Shown: positions 1 through 7,157, counted from the first letter of the stretch. The stretch is DNA of 12,969 nucleotides from Gemmatimonadales bacterium (GCA_004525055.1 SPDF01000023.1:1-12969), one strand, 5' to 3'. Numbers and translations are program-made. The notes: generated by a model not told the origin, from the letters alone.

Positions 1-386
1 GGATTGGGCTGCTGCTCATGCGGCAGTTCAATATTGCAGCCGATGGAACGACCGCCGACCTCGCGGGCGCCGCGGTTGGCCGCCTCCATGATGCCGGGGC
101 CGCCGCCCGTCATGACGGTAAACCCCAGCTCCGCCACCCGGGTCCCCATGGCCCGAGCCAACCGGTAGTGGGGGTCATCCTCGCCAACCCGGGCAGAGCC
201 GAATACGGTCACGCACGGCCCAACGAAGTGGAGCGCCCGAAATCCCCGCAGGAATTCCGCGGAGATGCGGCCCAGCCGGGCGAGCTCGCTGAGCCGGGAG
301 CCCGGCCCGGCCAACCAGTCACGGATGTCTGGAAGCCCCGGCCCATCCGGCCAGGGCCCCGGACTCGGTTCGTTGGGATCGGTCAT
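1..386 (-). CDS. LOG family protein (TIGR00730-type Rossmann fold), C-terminus beyond window
   Basis: Reading leftwards from an ATG at 386, the frame stays open to the window edge and gives 128 residues (MTDPNEPSPGPW...). Residues 59-65 (VTVFGSA) begin a Rossmann-like fold, and residues 92-107 carry the family signature TGGGPGIMEAANRGA, followed by SIGCNIELPHEQ. This matches the LOG / 'lysine decarboxylase-like' family, whose characterised members are cytokinin-riboside 5'-monophosphate phosphoribohydrolases acting on nucleotides in the cytoplasm. The second signature (PGGxGTxxE) would lie in the missing C-terminal part and cannot be checked. The first ~50 residues are a Pro/Gly-rich and then helical extension typical of the longer subgroup. 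A GGGGGAG ribosome site sits about 9 bases before the ATG. It is divergent from efp. The family call is firm; the substrate in this organism is unknown. Confidence 0.85.
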   Translation of the reverse strand, partial: MTDPNEPSPGPWPDGPGLPDIRDWLAGPGSRLSELARLGRISAEFLRGFRALHFVGPCVTVFGSARVGEDDPHYRLARAMGTRVAELGFTVMTGGGPGIMEAANRGAREVGGRSIGCNIELPHEQQPN

Positions 387-465
387 TCCGGCAATCTCCC
401 CCGGGGAGGCCCCCCGGCGCAAACCTGCGCCCCCTCCTACATGACTGCATCCCGGTGTATCTTGG

Positions 466-495
466 GGCCCGGTAGCACGGCCCGCCGACCGGGCC
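466..495. repeat. Inverted repeat in the LOG/efp divergent intergenic region
   Basis: Perfect 8-base arms GGCCCGGT (466-473) and ACCGGGCC (488-495) are separated by 14 bases, ending 31 bases before the efp ATG. A second short hairpin, GGCGCA-AACC-TGCGCC, lies at 416-431. The 140-base gap must hold both divergent promoters. A TATCTT at 458-463 preceded by TG could be a -10 element for efp, but I find no convincing -35 at normal spacing. The repeat could be a leader hairpin or an operator. In such GC-rich DNA chance is also plausible. Confidence 0.35.
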
Positions 496-526
496 GGCAT
501 TCTCCAACGCAGGGAACGCAGATCTC

Positions 527-1084
527 ATGAAGGCAACCGATGTCCGCAAGGGTCATGTCATCCTGATCGAGGGCCAGCCGTGCCGCGTGATGGACTTCAC
601 GCACCGCACGCCCGGAAACCTCCGCGCCTTCGTCCAGGTGCGCTTCCGGAACCTGATTTCCGGCAACACCTTCGACACGCGCCTCAACGCCTCGGACTTC
701 GTGGACCAGGCCCGGCTGGACACCAAGGAAATGCAGGTCCTCTACCAGGACGGCCAGGGCACCCACGTCATGGACCAGGACACATTCGACCAGGTCACAT
801 TGGACCAGGAAGTCACCGGCGATATGACTCCCTGGCTCCAACCCGAGATGAAGTTCATGGTCGAGTGGCTCGGCGGACAGCCCATCGCGATCAACCTGCC
901 GACCACCATCGATTTGGAGGTGGTGGAGACCGCCCCGGCCATGAAGACCGCCACCAAGAACTCGAGCAGCAAGCCGGCGGTGCTCAGCAATGGCGTCACG
1001 GTCAACGTCCCCGAGTTCGTCAACCCGGGCGAGCGGGTACGCGTCAACCCGAATACCGGCGATTACCTCGAGCGCGTCAAGTAG
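527..1084 (+). CDS. efp: Translation elongation factor P (EF-P), Asn-loop variant
   Basis: 185 residues, the normal EF-P length, aligning throughout: the N-terminal KOW-like domain (about 1-62), a central OB domain (about 65-125: YQDGQGTHVMDQDTFDQ, WLGGQPIAINLPTTIDLEVVETAP) and the C-terminal OB domain (about 128-185, ending KPAVLSNGVTVNVPEFVNPGERVRVNPNTGDYLERVK). EF-P enters the ribosomal E site and relieves stalling at polyproline stretches. The loop that contacts the P-site tRNA reads TPGNLRAF at residues 28-35. Asn31 (codon 617-619) takes the place of the Lys that is beta-lysylated in E. coli (KPGKGQ), and Arg33 follows. No EF-P modification gene is visible in the window. A possible AGGGA ribosome site lies about 11 bases before the ATG. 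The gene is alone in its unit, ended by the hairpin at 1111-1140. Confidence 0.95.
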   Translation: MKATDVRKGHVILIEGQPCRVMDFTHRTPGNLRAFVQVRFRNLISGNTFDTRLNASDFVDQARLDTKEMQVLYQDGQGTHVMDQDTFDQVTLDQEVTGDMTPWLQPEMKFMVEWLGGQPIAINLPTTIDLEVVETAPAMKTATKNSSSKPAVLSNGVTVNVPEFVNPGERVRVNPNTGDYLERVK

Positions 1085-1110
1085 GCGTCGGCCGCCCCAT
1101 TTGCCCTCCC

Positions 1111-1140
1111 GAAGGCCTCGCACCCCGGTGCGGGGCCTTC
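1111..1140 (+). terminator. Hairpin terminator after efp
   Basis: A 13-pair stem runs GAAGGCCTCGCAC (1111-1123), loop CCCG, GTGCGGGGCCTTC (1128-1140), with one T-G wobble. It lies 27 bases after the efp stop and before the symporter start. The following bases, TATCTT, are a weak T tract, so termination relies on the stem. The inner CGCAC/GTGCG pairs recur in the hairpin at 7793-7822. Confidence 0.75.
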
Positions 1141-1181
1141 TATCTTGAGGGACCCTCCCCTCCCGAAACCGGAGCCTCCGC

Positions 1182-2957
1182 ATGCAGTTGGTGACGCTTG
1201 ACTGGGTCATCGTTGTCCTGTCGCTCGCGGTCGCGTTCCTCCCTGCCGTCCTCCTGGCACGCCGCGCCGGCTCCAGCACCGCCGAGTTCTTCACTTCAGG
1301 CCGGGCCGCACCCTGGTGGCTCATCGGCGTCTCGATGGTGGCCACCACCTTCAGCACCGACACCCCGAACCTGGTAACCAACCTCGTGCGCGAGCACGGC
1401 GTGGCCAACAACTGGCTCTGGTGGTCGTTTCTACTGACCGGCATGGCGACCGTGTTCTTCTACGCGCGGCTCTGGCGGCGCTCGGGCGTGCTCACCGATC
1501 TCGAGTTTTATGAGATTCGCTACGCCGGCCGCCCCGCCCAGTTGGTGCGGGGATTCCGCGCCGTCTACCTGGGGCTCTTCTTCAACTGCGTCATCATGGC
1601 CACCGTCAACCTGGCCGCCGTCAAGATCGCGAACGTGATCCTCGGCTGGCCGATGTGGCAAACGCTGGCGGTGTGCGCAGTCCTGAACATCGCCTTTGCC
1701 GCCACCGCCGGCCTCTGGGGCGTTCTGGTGACGGACTTGATCCAGTTCGGGATCGCCATGGCGGGTTCGTTCGCGGCGGCGTACTTCGCCCTGCAGCAGC
1801 CCGAGGTCGGCGGACTCAGTGGGCTGATGACCCGCCTGGACCCCGGCACACTACAGCTCCTTCCCGACTTTGGGGACTGGAAACTCACGGTCTCGGTCCT
1901 GATCATTCCGATCACCGTGCAGTGGTGGAGTGTCTGGTATCCCGGCGCCGAGCCCGGGGGAGGGAGCTACATCGCGCAGCGAATGCTCGCCGCACGCAGC
2001 GAGCGCGACGCGATGGCCGGTACTCTCTTCTTCAATGTGGCCCACTACGCCTTGCGGTCGTGGCCCTGGATCATCGTCGCGCTCGCCTCGCTGCTGGTCT
2101 ACCCGCAGCTCTCCGATATCGCCGTCAGCTTCCCCAACGTGGATCCGAACCTCATCGGACACGACATGGCCTACCCTGCCATGCTCAAATTCCTCCCCGT
2201 CGGGTGGCTGGGCATCATGGTGGCCGGCCTCCTGGCCGCCTATGTCTCGACCATCGCCACGCACCTCAACTGGGGCACCTCGTACCTCGTGCACGACCTA
2301 TACCGCCGCTTCATGCGCACCGACGCGACCGAGGCGCATTACGTCCTGGTCAGCCGGGTCGTGACGGCGCTGCTCATGTTCGCCGCGGCGGGGCTCACCT
2401 TTGTGCTCGAGACGGCCAGCCAGAGCTTCCAGCTGCTGCTATCAATCGGCGCCGGTACCGGCCTGCTCTACCTCCTGCGGTGGTTCTGGTGGCGGATCAA
2501 CGCCTGGAGCGAAGTCAGCGCCATGGTGAGCTCGTTTCTCCTCGCGGCAGGCTTCCTCTACGGACAGAAACATGGCTTTCCATTGGACGCGACCGTTCAG
2601 CTCCTCCTCAGCGTCGGAATCACGACCGTCGTCTGGGTCACGGTGACGCTCCTCACACCCCCGACCGAGCGGAGCACGCTGCTCAGCTTCTTCACGCTGG
2701 TCCGCCCCGCCGGCCCCGGCTGGCGCGCGGTCCAGGCAGAGGCAGGCGTCGCCCCCTCCCCCGACAGCCTCCCGATGGCCTTCCTCGGCTGGATGCTCGG
2801 TTGCACCGCAGTGTACTCCGCACTCTTCGGCGTAGGGAGCCTCCTCTACGGGCGAACCCCACAGGGTCTCATCTTCGTGGCGGTGTTCGCAGTGTCGTCG
2901 TGGTGGCTCGCCCGGTTGTTGCCTGCGATGTGGGGCGGAGCGAACCGGGCGACATGA
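1182..2957 (+). CDS. Sodium:solute symporter (SSS/SLC5 family)
   Basis: 591 residues, strongly hydrophobic, with about 13 membrane spans starting at residue 8 (WVIVVLSLAVAFLPAVLLA). SSS-type features include the early stretch SGRAAPWWLIGVSMVATTFSTDTPNL (about 39-64), the EFYEIRYAGRPAQLVRGFRAVYLG loop (about 108-131), and TVQWWSVWYPGAEPGGGSYIAQRMLAARSERDA (about 245-277). Members of this inner-membrane family couple Na+ entry to uptake of sugars, sugar acids, amino acids or similar solutes. The substrate cannot be read from sequence. Its place as first gene of a cluster with a sugar kinase, nucleotidyltransferase and GH109 glycosidase points to a (probably N-acetylated) sugar. A GGAG lies 7 bases before the ATG. 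The stop overlaps the next start as ATGA (2954-2957), so the two are probably translationally coupled. Confidence 0.9.
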   Translation: MQLVTLDWVIVVLSLAVAFLPAVLLARRAGSSTAEFFTSGRAAPWWLIGVSMVATTFSTDTPNLVTNLVREHGVANNWLWWSFLLTGMATVFFYARLWRRSGVLTDLEFYEIRYAGRPAQLVRGFRAVYLGLFFNCVIMATVNLAAVKIANVILGWPMWQTLAVCAVLNIAFAATAGLWGVLVTDLIQFGIAMAGSFAAAYFALQQPEVGGLSGLMTRLDPGTLQLLPDFGDWKLTVSVLIIPITVQWWSVWYPGAEPGGGSYIAQRMLAARSERDAMAGTLFFNVAHYALRSWPWIIVALASLLVYPQLSDIAVSFPNVDPNLIGHDMAYPAMLKFLPVGWLGIMVAGLLAAYVSTIATHLNWGTSYLVHDLYRRFMRTDATEAHYVLVSRVVTALLMFAAAGLTFVLETASQSFQLLLSIGAGTGLLYLLRWFWWRINAWSEVSAMVSSFLLAAGFLYGQKHGFPLDATVQLLLSVGITTVVWVTVTLLTPPTERSTLLSFFTLVRPAGPGWRAVQAEAGVAPSPDSLPMAFLGWMLGCTAVYSALFGVGSLLYGRTPQGLIFVAVFAVSSWWLARLLPAMWGGANRAT

Positions 2958-3763
2958 TTCAGGCCGTCGTCCTCGCCCGCGGTCTCGGGCGCAGCATGCG
3001 CGCGGCGGACCCCGGCACGGCGCTGCCACCCGAACAGGAGGCGGTCGCGGCCACCGGCGCCAAGGGGATGATTCCGATCGGCCGGCCCTTCCTCGACTAC
3101 CTCCTTTCCGCGCTCGCAGATGCAGGCTTTCGGGAGGCCTGTCTCGTCGTCGGGCCCGAGCATCAGGAAATGCAAACGTACTACGAGACCCCGGGACGCT
3201 TGACGCGCATCGGCGTGTCGTTTGCAATCCAGGAACGGCCCCTCGGCACCGCCGACGCCGTGCTGGCAGCCAAATCGAAGGCGGGGCACGGGCATTTCCT
3301 CGTCTGCAACTCCGACAACTACTACCCCGTGCCCGTCCTCTCCGCCCTTCGGTCGCTCGGCGACTCCGGACTCGCTGGATTCTCCCCCGATGCGCTCATC
3401 GCGCAGAGCAACATCCCTCCCGAGCGCGTGCGGCAGTATGCCCTGATCGAGGAAACAGCCGATGGGTATCTGGCGGACATCGTCGAGAAGCCGGACGCGG
3501 CCACCGCTGCCCGCCTCGGCCCCGCCGCCCGCGTCAGCATGAACGCGTGGGTCTTTGACGCGGCAATCTTCGAGGCGTGTAGCCATGTGACCCCCTCGGT
3601 TCGCGGGGAACTCGAGATCCAGGATGCGGTACGCTACGCCATGCACCACCTTGGCGTCCGCTTTCGGGTCCTGCACGCGGAGGCCGGCGTACTCGACCTC
3701 TCGAATCGCGGCGACATCGCCGCCGTGGCTGAATGCCTGAAGGGCACCGAGGTGCGACTCTGA
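2954..3763 (+). CDS. Sugar-1-phosphate nucleotidyltransferase (NDP-sugar pyrophosphorylase family)
   Basis: 269 residues from the ATG in the ATGA overlap with the symporter stop. The open frame extends far upstream, but that part is only the shadow of the symporter. Family features in order: AVVLARGLGRSMR (4-16), the nucleotide-binding loop; KGMIPIGRPFLDYLLSALADAGF (37-59); QERPLGTADAVLAA (93-106); CNSDNYY (118-124), whose Asp121 fits the metal-binding site; IVEKP (176-180); and GELEIQDAV (218-226). Enzymes of this fold join a sugar-1-phosphate to an NTP, releasing pyrophosphate. The signature loop departs from the usual GxGTRxxP, and about 20 extra residues (17-36, DPGTALPPEQ...) separate it from KGMIPI. 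Paired with the following kinase, it probably converts that kinase's product to an NDP-sugar. Neither base nor sugar can be assigned from sequence. Confidence 0.85.
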   Translation: MIQAVVLARGLGRSMRAADPGTALPPEQEAVAATGAKGMIPIGRPFLDYLLSALADAGFREACLVVGPEHQEMQTYYETPGRLTRIGVSFAIQERPLGTADAVLAAKSKAGHGHFLVCNSDNYYPVPVLSALRSLGDSGLAGFSPDALIAQSNIPPERVRQYALIEETADGYLADIVEKPDAATAARLGPAARVSMNAWVFDAAIFEACSHVTPSVRGELEIQDAVRYAMHHLGVRFRVLHAEAGVLDLSNRGDIAAVAECLKGTEVRL

Positions 3764-5037
3764 CCGGCGCCAACCTGCGCGATCAGGTCCGCGCCGCGCT
3801 CGACACGAGCACTCGGGATGCCGCGCTCTGGCACGTCCCCGGTCGAGTAGAACTGCTGGGCAAGCACACCGACTATGCCGGCGGCCGAAGTCTCCTCTGT
3901 GCCATCGACCGCGGGCTCGTCATCGGGATGGTGCGGCGGAACGACGACACGGTGACCTTCCTCGACTCCTCGAGCGGCGCGCGTGCGGCGTTCCGACTCG
4001 ACCCGGACCTGGTCCCGCTCACCGGTCGATGGGCCGGTTTTCCGATGACCGTGGCACGCCGAATCGCGCGCAACTTCCCCGACGCGCGCCGGGGCGCCGA
4101 CCTGGCGCTGGCCAGTAACCTCCCCTCGGCGGCAGGGATGAGCAGCTCGAGTGCGCTCATCGTCGCGACGTTCCTCGCACTCGCCGAGGCGAACGAACTC
4201 CACACGACGGAAACCTGGCGCGCCCACCTTTCCACCCCCGAAGCACTGGCTGAGTATCTCGGCTGTATCGAGAACGGACAGAGCTTCGGCCCGCTCAGCG
4301 GCGACCGCGGGGTCGGTACATTCGGAGGGAGCCAGGATCACACCGCGATCCTCTGTTGCCGGCCTGAGCGCGTCAGCCGCTACTCCTTCGCGCCTGTCGC
4401 GTACGAGGGGGAGATCCGGTGGCCCAAGGGGATGGCACTCGTGATCGCCGTCAGCGGCATCCGGTCTCGCAAGTCGGGCCCACAGCGTGAGGCCTATAAC
4501 CGGCTGTCCCTCGCGACCCGGGTCATCCTCGATCGCTGGCGCGAGGCGTCCGGGACGCAAGCCGTCACCCTCGCAGCCGCAGCGATGGAGCCGGCGGCAC
4601 AAGCGGCGATTGAACAGCTTCTGGTGGACCATCCGGATCCGGCCTTTCCACCCGGATTCCTGGCCGGCCGCTTCCGGCAGTTCGTGTCTGAGAGCCTCGA
4701 GATTATTCCGGAAGCTGCCCTCGCGCTTGAACGCAAAGACCTGCAAAGCTTCGGCCGCCTCGTCGACCGCTCCCAGCTCGGCGCCGAAGAGGGGCTGCAC
4801 AACCAGGTGCCGGAAACAACCCACTTGGCGCGCCACGCTCGTGCACTCGGCGCGCACGCCGCATCGGCGTTCGGTGCAGGATTCGGCGGGAGCGTTTGGG
4901 CGATGGTCGATGCCGCCGAGGCCGATCGATTCGGGAAGCAATGGATCGGAGAGTACCGCCGTGCCTTCCCCGCCGCGGCAAGAAGGGCGGAATATGTTCG
5001 GAGTGAGCTGGGGCCGGCTGCCCGGCGCATCGACTGA
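3733..5037 (+). CDS. Galactokinase-like GHMP sugar kinase
   Basis: 434 residues with all three GHMP/galactokinase motifs. Motif 1 is VPGRVELLGKHTDYAGG (35-51). Motif 2 is LPSAAGMSSSSAL (130-142), the ATP phosphate loop. Motif 3 is FGAGFGGS (380-387). GGSQDHTA (198-205) places Asp202 as the likely catalytic base, equivalent to the MDQ Asp of GalK. Such kinases phosphorylate the anomeric hydroxyl of a cytoplasmic sugar. Motif 1 normally reads GRVNLIGEHTDY; here Asn is Glu40 and the sugar-contacting Glu is Lys44, so the substrate may not be plain galactose. The start is uncertain. ATG at 3733 overlaps the upstream gene by 31 bases and has no clear ribosome site. A CTG at 3760 has GAGG 7 bases before it and would overlap the upstream stop as CTGA. 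The stop is 20 bases before the GH109 gene. Confidence 0.87.
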   Translation: MPEGHRGATLTGANLRDQVRAALDTSTRDAALWHVPGRVELLGKHTDYAGGRSLLCAIDRGLVIGMVRRNDDTVTFLDSSSGARAAFRLDPDLVPLTGRWAGFPMTVARRIARNFPDARRGADLALASNLPSAAGMSSSSALIVATFLALAEANELHTTETWRAHLSTPEALAEYLGCIENGQSFGPLSGDRGVGTFGGSQDHTAILCCRPERVSRYSFAPVAYEGEIRWPKGMALVIAVSGIRSRKSGPQREAYNRLSLATRVILDRWREASGTQAVTLAAAAMEPAAQAAIEQLLVDHPDPAFPPGFLAGRFRQFVSESLEIIPEAALALERKDLQSFGRLVDRSQLGAEEGLHNQVPETTHLARHARALGAHAASAFGAGFGGSVWAMVDAAEADRFGKQWIGEYRRAFPAAARRAEYVRSELGPAARRID

Positions 5038-5057
5038 CACCTCGATTGGAGTGAACC

Positions 5058-6413
5058 ATGCACGAATCCGACGATCACCTGGTCTCGCGCCGCGACTTCC
5101 TCGGCGCAGGGGCGACCGCAGCGGTCGGCGCCAGCCTGCTCCCCGGGACGGCTACGGCGCTCGAAGGAGCTCCGGCGGGCCGAATGATCGGTGTTCCGTT
5201 CGCACGCCGAGACGTGGTACAGATTGGGCTCATCGGCGTTGGTGGGCGGGGGCGGAGTCTCCTGAGGGATCTTCTGGCGATCGACGGCGTCCAGGTCACC
5301 GCGCTCTGCGACCTTGTGCCGGCGCACGCCGCGCGTGGAGCCGCGATGGTTACGGAGGCCGGACAGGCATCGCCGCCTGCCATCTTCGACGGGAGTGACA
5401 GCATCTGGGAACACCTCGTCGCACGCGAGGACATCGACATCGTTTACATCGCCACGCCATGGAACTGGCATGTGCCGATGGCGGTCGGCGCCATGCGTCA
5501 GGGGAAGCACGCCGCGGTGGAAGTGCCAGCGGCCACGACCCTCGACGACTGCTGGACGCTGGTAAACGTCTCAGAAAAGACTCGCCGGCACTGCATCATG
5601 CTGGAAAACTGCTGCTACGGGTACAACGAGATGCTGGTCCTGAATCTGGTGAAGGCTGGCAAACTCGGCCGCCTGACCCACGGGGAGTGCGCCTATATCC
5701 ACGATCTCCGGGAGTTGCTGCTGAGCGACGAGGGCGAGGGGCTGTGGCGACGGTACCCCCACCTCCAGCTGGATGGCAATCTCTATCCGACCCACGGCCT
5801 CGGGCCGGTGGCCAACTACATGGGCATCAATCGGGGCGACCGATTTGACTACCTCGTCTCGATGAGCAGCCTCGAGGCGGGCCTCACTGAGTATCGCGAT
5901 GAGCACCTTGCCTCGTCGGATCCCAAGCGGCAGGAGCGCTACCGCACCGGCGACATGAACACCTCGCTGATCAAGACCGCCCTCGGGCGCAGTGTCGTGC
6001 TCCAGCACGACGTGGTGAGCCCCCGCCCGTATACCAGGATCAACCTGATCTCGGGCACGCAGGGCACGTTCGCAGACTATCCCGCCAGGATCATGATCGA
6101 GGGGCAGCCGGAAGGCGAGAAGTGGACCGGCCTCGATGGCTACAAGGAAGAGTTTGAAAGCCCGCTCTGGGCCCGGATGGGAGAACTCGCCCGGAAGCTG
6201 GGTGGGCACGGTGGGATGGACTTCATCATGAACTACCGGATGATCCACTGCCTGCGGGAAGGACTGGTCCCTGACATGGACGTGTACGACGCGGCCGCCT
6301 GGAGCGCGCCGGGGCCGCTCAGCGTCGCGTCGGTGCAGAAGGGGAGCAAGCCGGTGGATGTGCCGGACTTCACGCGGGGTGCGTGGCGTACCCCACGGGC
6401 GGTGATGGGTTAG
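5058..6413 (+). CDS. GH109 family glycosidase (alpha-N-acetylgalactosaminidase-like, NAD-dependent), Tat-exported
   Basis: 451 residues. The N-terminus has a twin-arginine signal, SRRDFLGAG (10-18), then a hydrophobic stretch to about residue 34. A Rossmann NAD site, GLIGVGGRGRS (57-67), and the Gfo/Idh/MocA-type YIATPWNWHVPMAVGAMRQGKH (130-151) follow. GH109 hallmarks are MLENCCYGYNEM (181-192), HGECAYIHDLREL (208-220), YPTHGLGPVANYMGINRGDR (243-262, with His246), GGHGGMDFIMNYRMI and DVYDAAAWSAPGPLS near the C-terminus. GH109 enzymes cleave terminal alpha-GalNAc by a redox mechanism using tightly bound NAD. Tat export suits a protein that folds around a cofactor in the cytoplasm and works in the periplasm or outside. 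GGAG lies 6 bases before the ATG. It is the last gene of the cluster and its stop overlaps cutC tail to tail. Other Gfo/Idh functions are less likely given the GH109-specific motifs. Confidence 0.9.
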   Translation: MHESDDHLVSRRDFLGAGATAAVGASLLPGTATALEGAPAGRMIGVPFARRDVVQIGLIGVGGRGRSLLRDLLAIDGVQVTALCDLVPAHAARGAAMVTEAGQASPPAIFDGSDSIWEHLVAREDIDIVYIATPWNWHVPMAVGAMRQGKHAAVEVPAATTLDDCWTLVNVSEKTRRHCIMLENCCYGYNEMLVLNLVKAGKLGRLTHGECAYIHDLRELLLSDEGEGLWRRYPHLQLDGNLYPTHGLGPVANYMGINRGDRFDYLVSMSSLEAGLTEYRDEHLASSDPKRQERYRTGDMNTSLIKTALGRSVVLQHDVVSPRPYTRINLISGTQGTFADYPARIMIEGQPEGEKWTGLDGYKEEFESPLWARMGELARKLGGHGGMDFIMNYRMIHCLREGLVPDMDVYDAAAWSAPGPLSVASVQKGSKPVDVPDFTRGAWRTPRAVMG

Positions 6414-7075
6414 GCGCCGTTCGCCGCCGTAACCAGCGCATGCACCGCGGCCGGATTCTCCGTGGTGCGGCTGTGAATCTCGGTCACGCCAGTCGCCTGC
6501 ACCAGCGCGGCGGCATTGTGAGCACGGACGGAACCGCCCGCCAGGATCCCGATCCGTCCCGCTGCCTGCTCCACCAGCGCCCGGATCCTCGCCGCACCTT
6601 TCGCCGCTGTCGCGGCGCCCCCTGAAGTCAGCACACGCGCCACCCCGACCCGGGCCAGAACGTCCAGCGCGGACAGCTGGTCTGCGGCGGCGTCGAACGC
6701 ACGGTGGAAGGTGACGGGAAGCGGCCCTGCCGCAGCAACGATGGCCTCGAGCGCTCGCTCGTCGATCGTGCCCGCCATCGTCAGCGCGCCGGCGACCACG
6801 CCCGCTGCGCCGCGATCGGCCGCCATCCGGATGTCCCCGAGCAGCCTGTCGAGTTCGGAGGACGAAAGGACGAATGGGCCCGGAACGGGGCGTGCCAGGA
6901 CAAACACAGGAATGGACAGGTGACGGACGCACTCCGCGATGAGGGCATCGGGAGGGGTCAGTCCGCCAACCTCCAAAGTGACACAGAGTTCCACCCTCCG
7001 GGCACCGCCCTCTTCCGCCGCGATGGCACCGGACAGGGTTTCGACACAGGCTTCGAGCAGGACGCTTGGCATCAT
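6410..7075 (-). CDS. cutC: CutC family TIM-barrel protein
   Basis: 221 residues from the ATG at 7075. A GGGGAG lies about 10 bases upstream, and conserved CutC sequence (VLLEACVETLSGAIAAEEGGARRVELCVTLEVGGLTP) starts at once, so an upstream ATG at 7117 is less likely. Other motifs are GVVAGAL (92-98), VTFHRAFD (121-128), RVLTSGG (147-153) and ILAGGSVRAHN (177-187). CutC was named for copper homeostasis in E. coli, but that phenotype was later attributed to the MicL small RNA encoded at the 3' end of cutC, so the protein's role is open. The normally conserved RPRxGxFxYS segment is altered to ARPVPGPFVLS (61-71). Its last 4 bases overlap the GH109 gene end. In this context a role in sugar metabolism is possible but unproven. 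Confidence 0.85.
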   Translation of the reverse strand: MMPSVLLEACVETLSGAIAAEEGGARRVELCVTLEVGGLTPPDALIAECVRHLSIPVFVLARPVPGPFVLSSSELDRLLGDIRMAADRGAAGVVAGALTMAGTIDERALEAIVAAAGPLPVTFHRAFDAAADQLSALDVLARVGVARVLTSGGAATAAKGAARIRALVEQAAGRIGILAGGSVRAHNAAALVQATGVTEIHSRTTENPAAVHALVTAANGA

Positions 7076-7157
7076 GACAAGATCGCTCCCCTTCCCCGGA
7101 GTCGCGAGCCCGGGCACCCTTCCCTCAGCGCGTTTCGCACTGCATCTTCAAGGGGTT

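Noticed and set aside
437..1444. 335-residue minus-strand open frame across efp and the symporter start
   Set aside because: It is antisense to a clear EF-P gene and has Arg/Gly/His-rich composition with no recognisable domain, typical of shadows in GC-rich DNA.
1655..2953. Long upstream extension of the nucleotidyltransferase frame
   Set aside because: This part lies inside the symporter gene in another frame and is Arg/Pro-rich without similarity. The family sequence begins exactly at the ATG in the ATGA overlap.
3733..5037. Calling the GHMP kinase galK (true galactokinase)
   Set aside because: The motif 1 substitutions (Glu40, Lys44) and GH109 context make the substrate uncertain, so no gene symbol was given.
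3634..5040. 468-residue minus-strand open frame opposite the sugar kinase
   Set aside because: The + strand encodes all three GHMP motifs; the minus frame has no domain signature.
5571..6932. 453-residue minus-strand open frame spanning the GH109 end and cutC
   Set aside because: It overlaps two well-supported genes, and its first part is Arg/Gly-rich low-complexity sequence.
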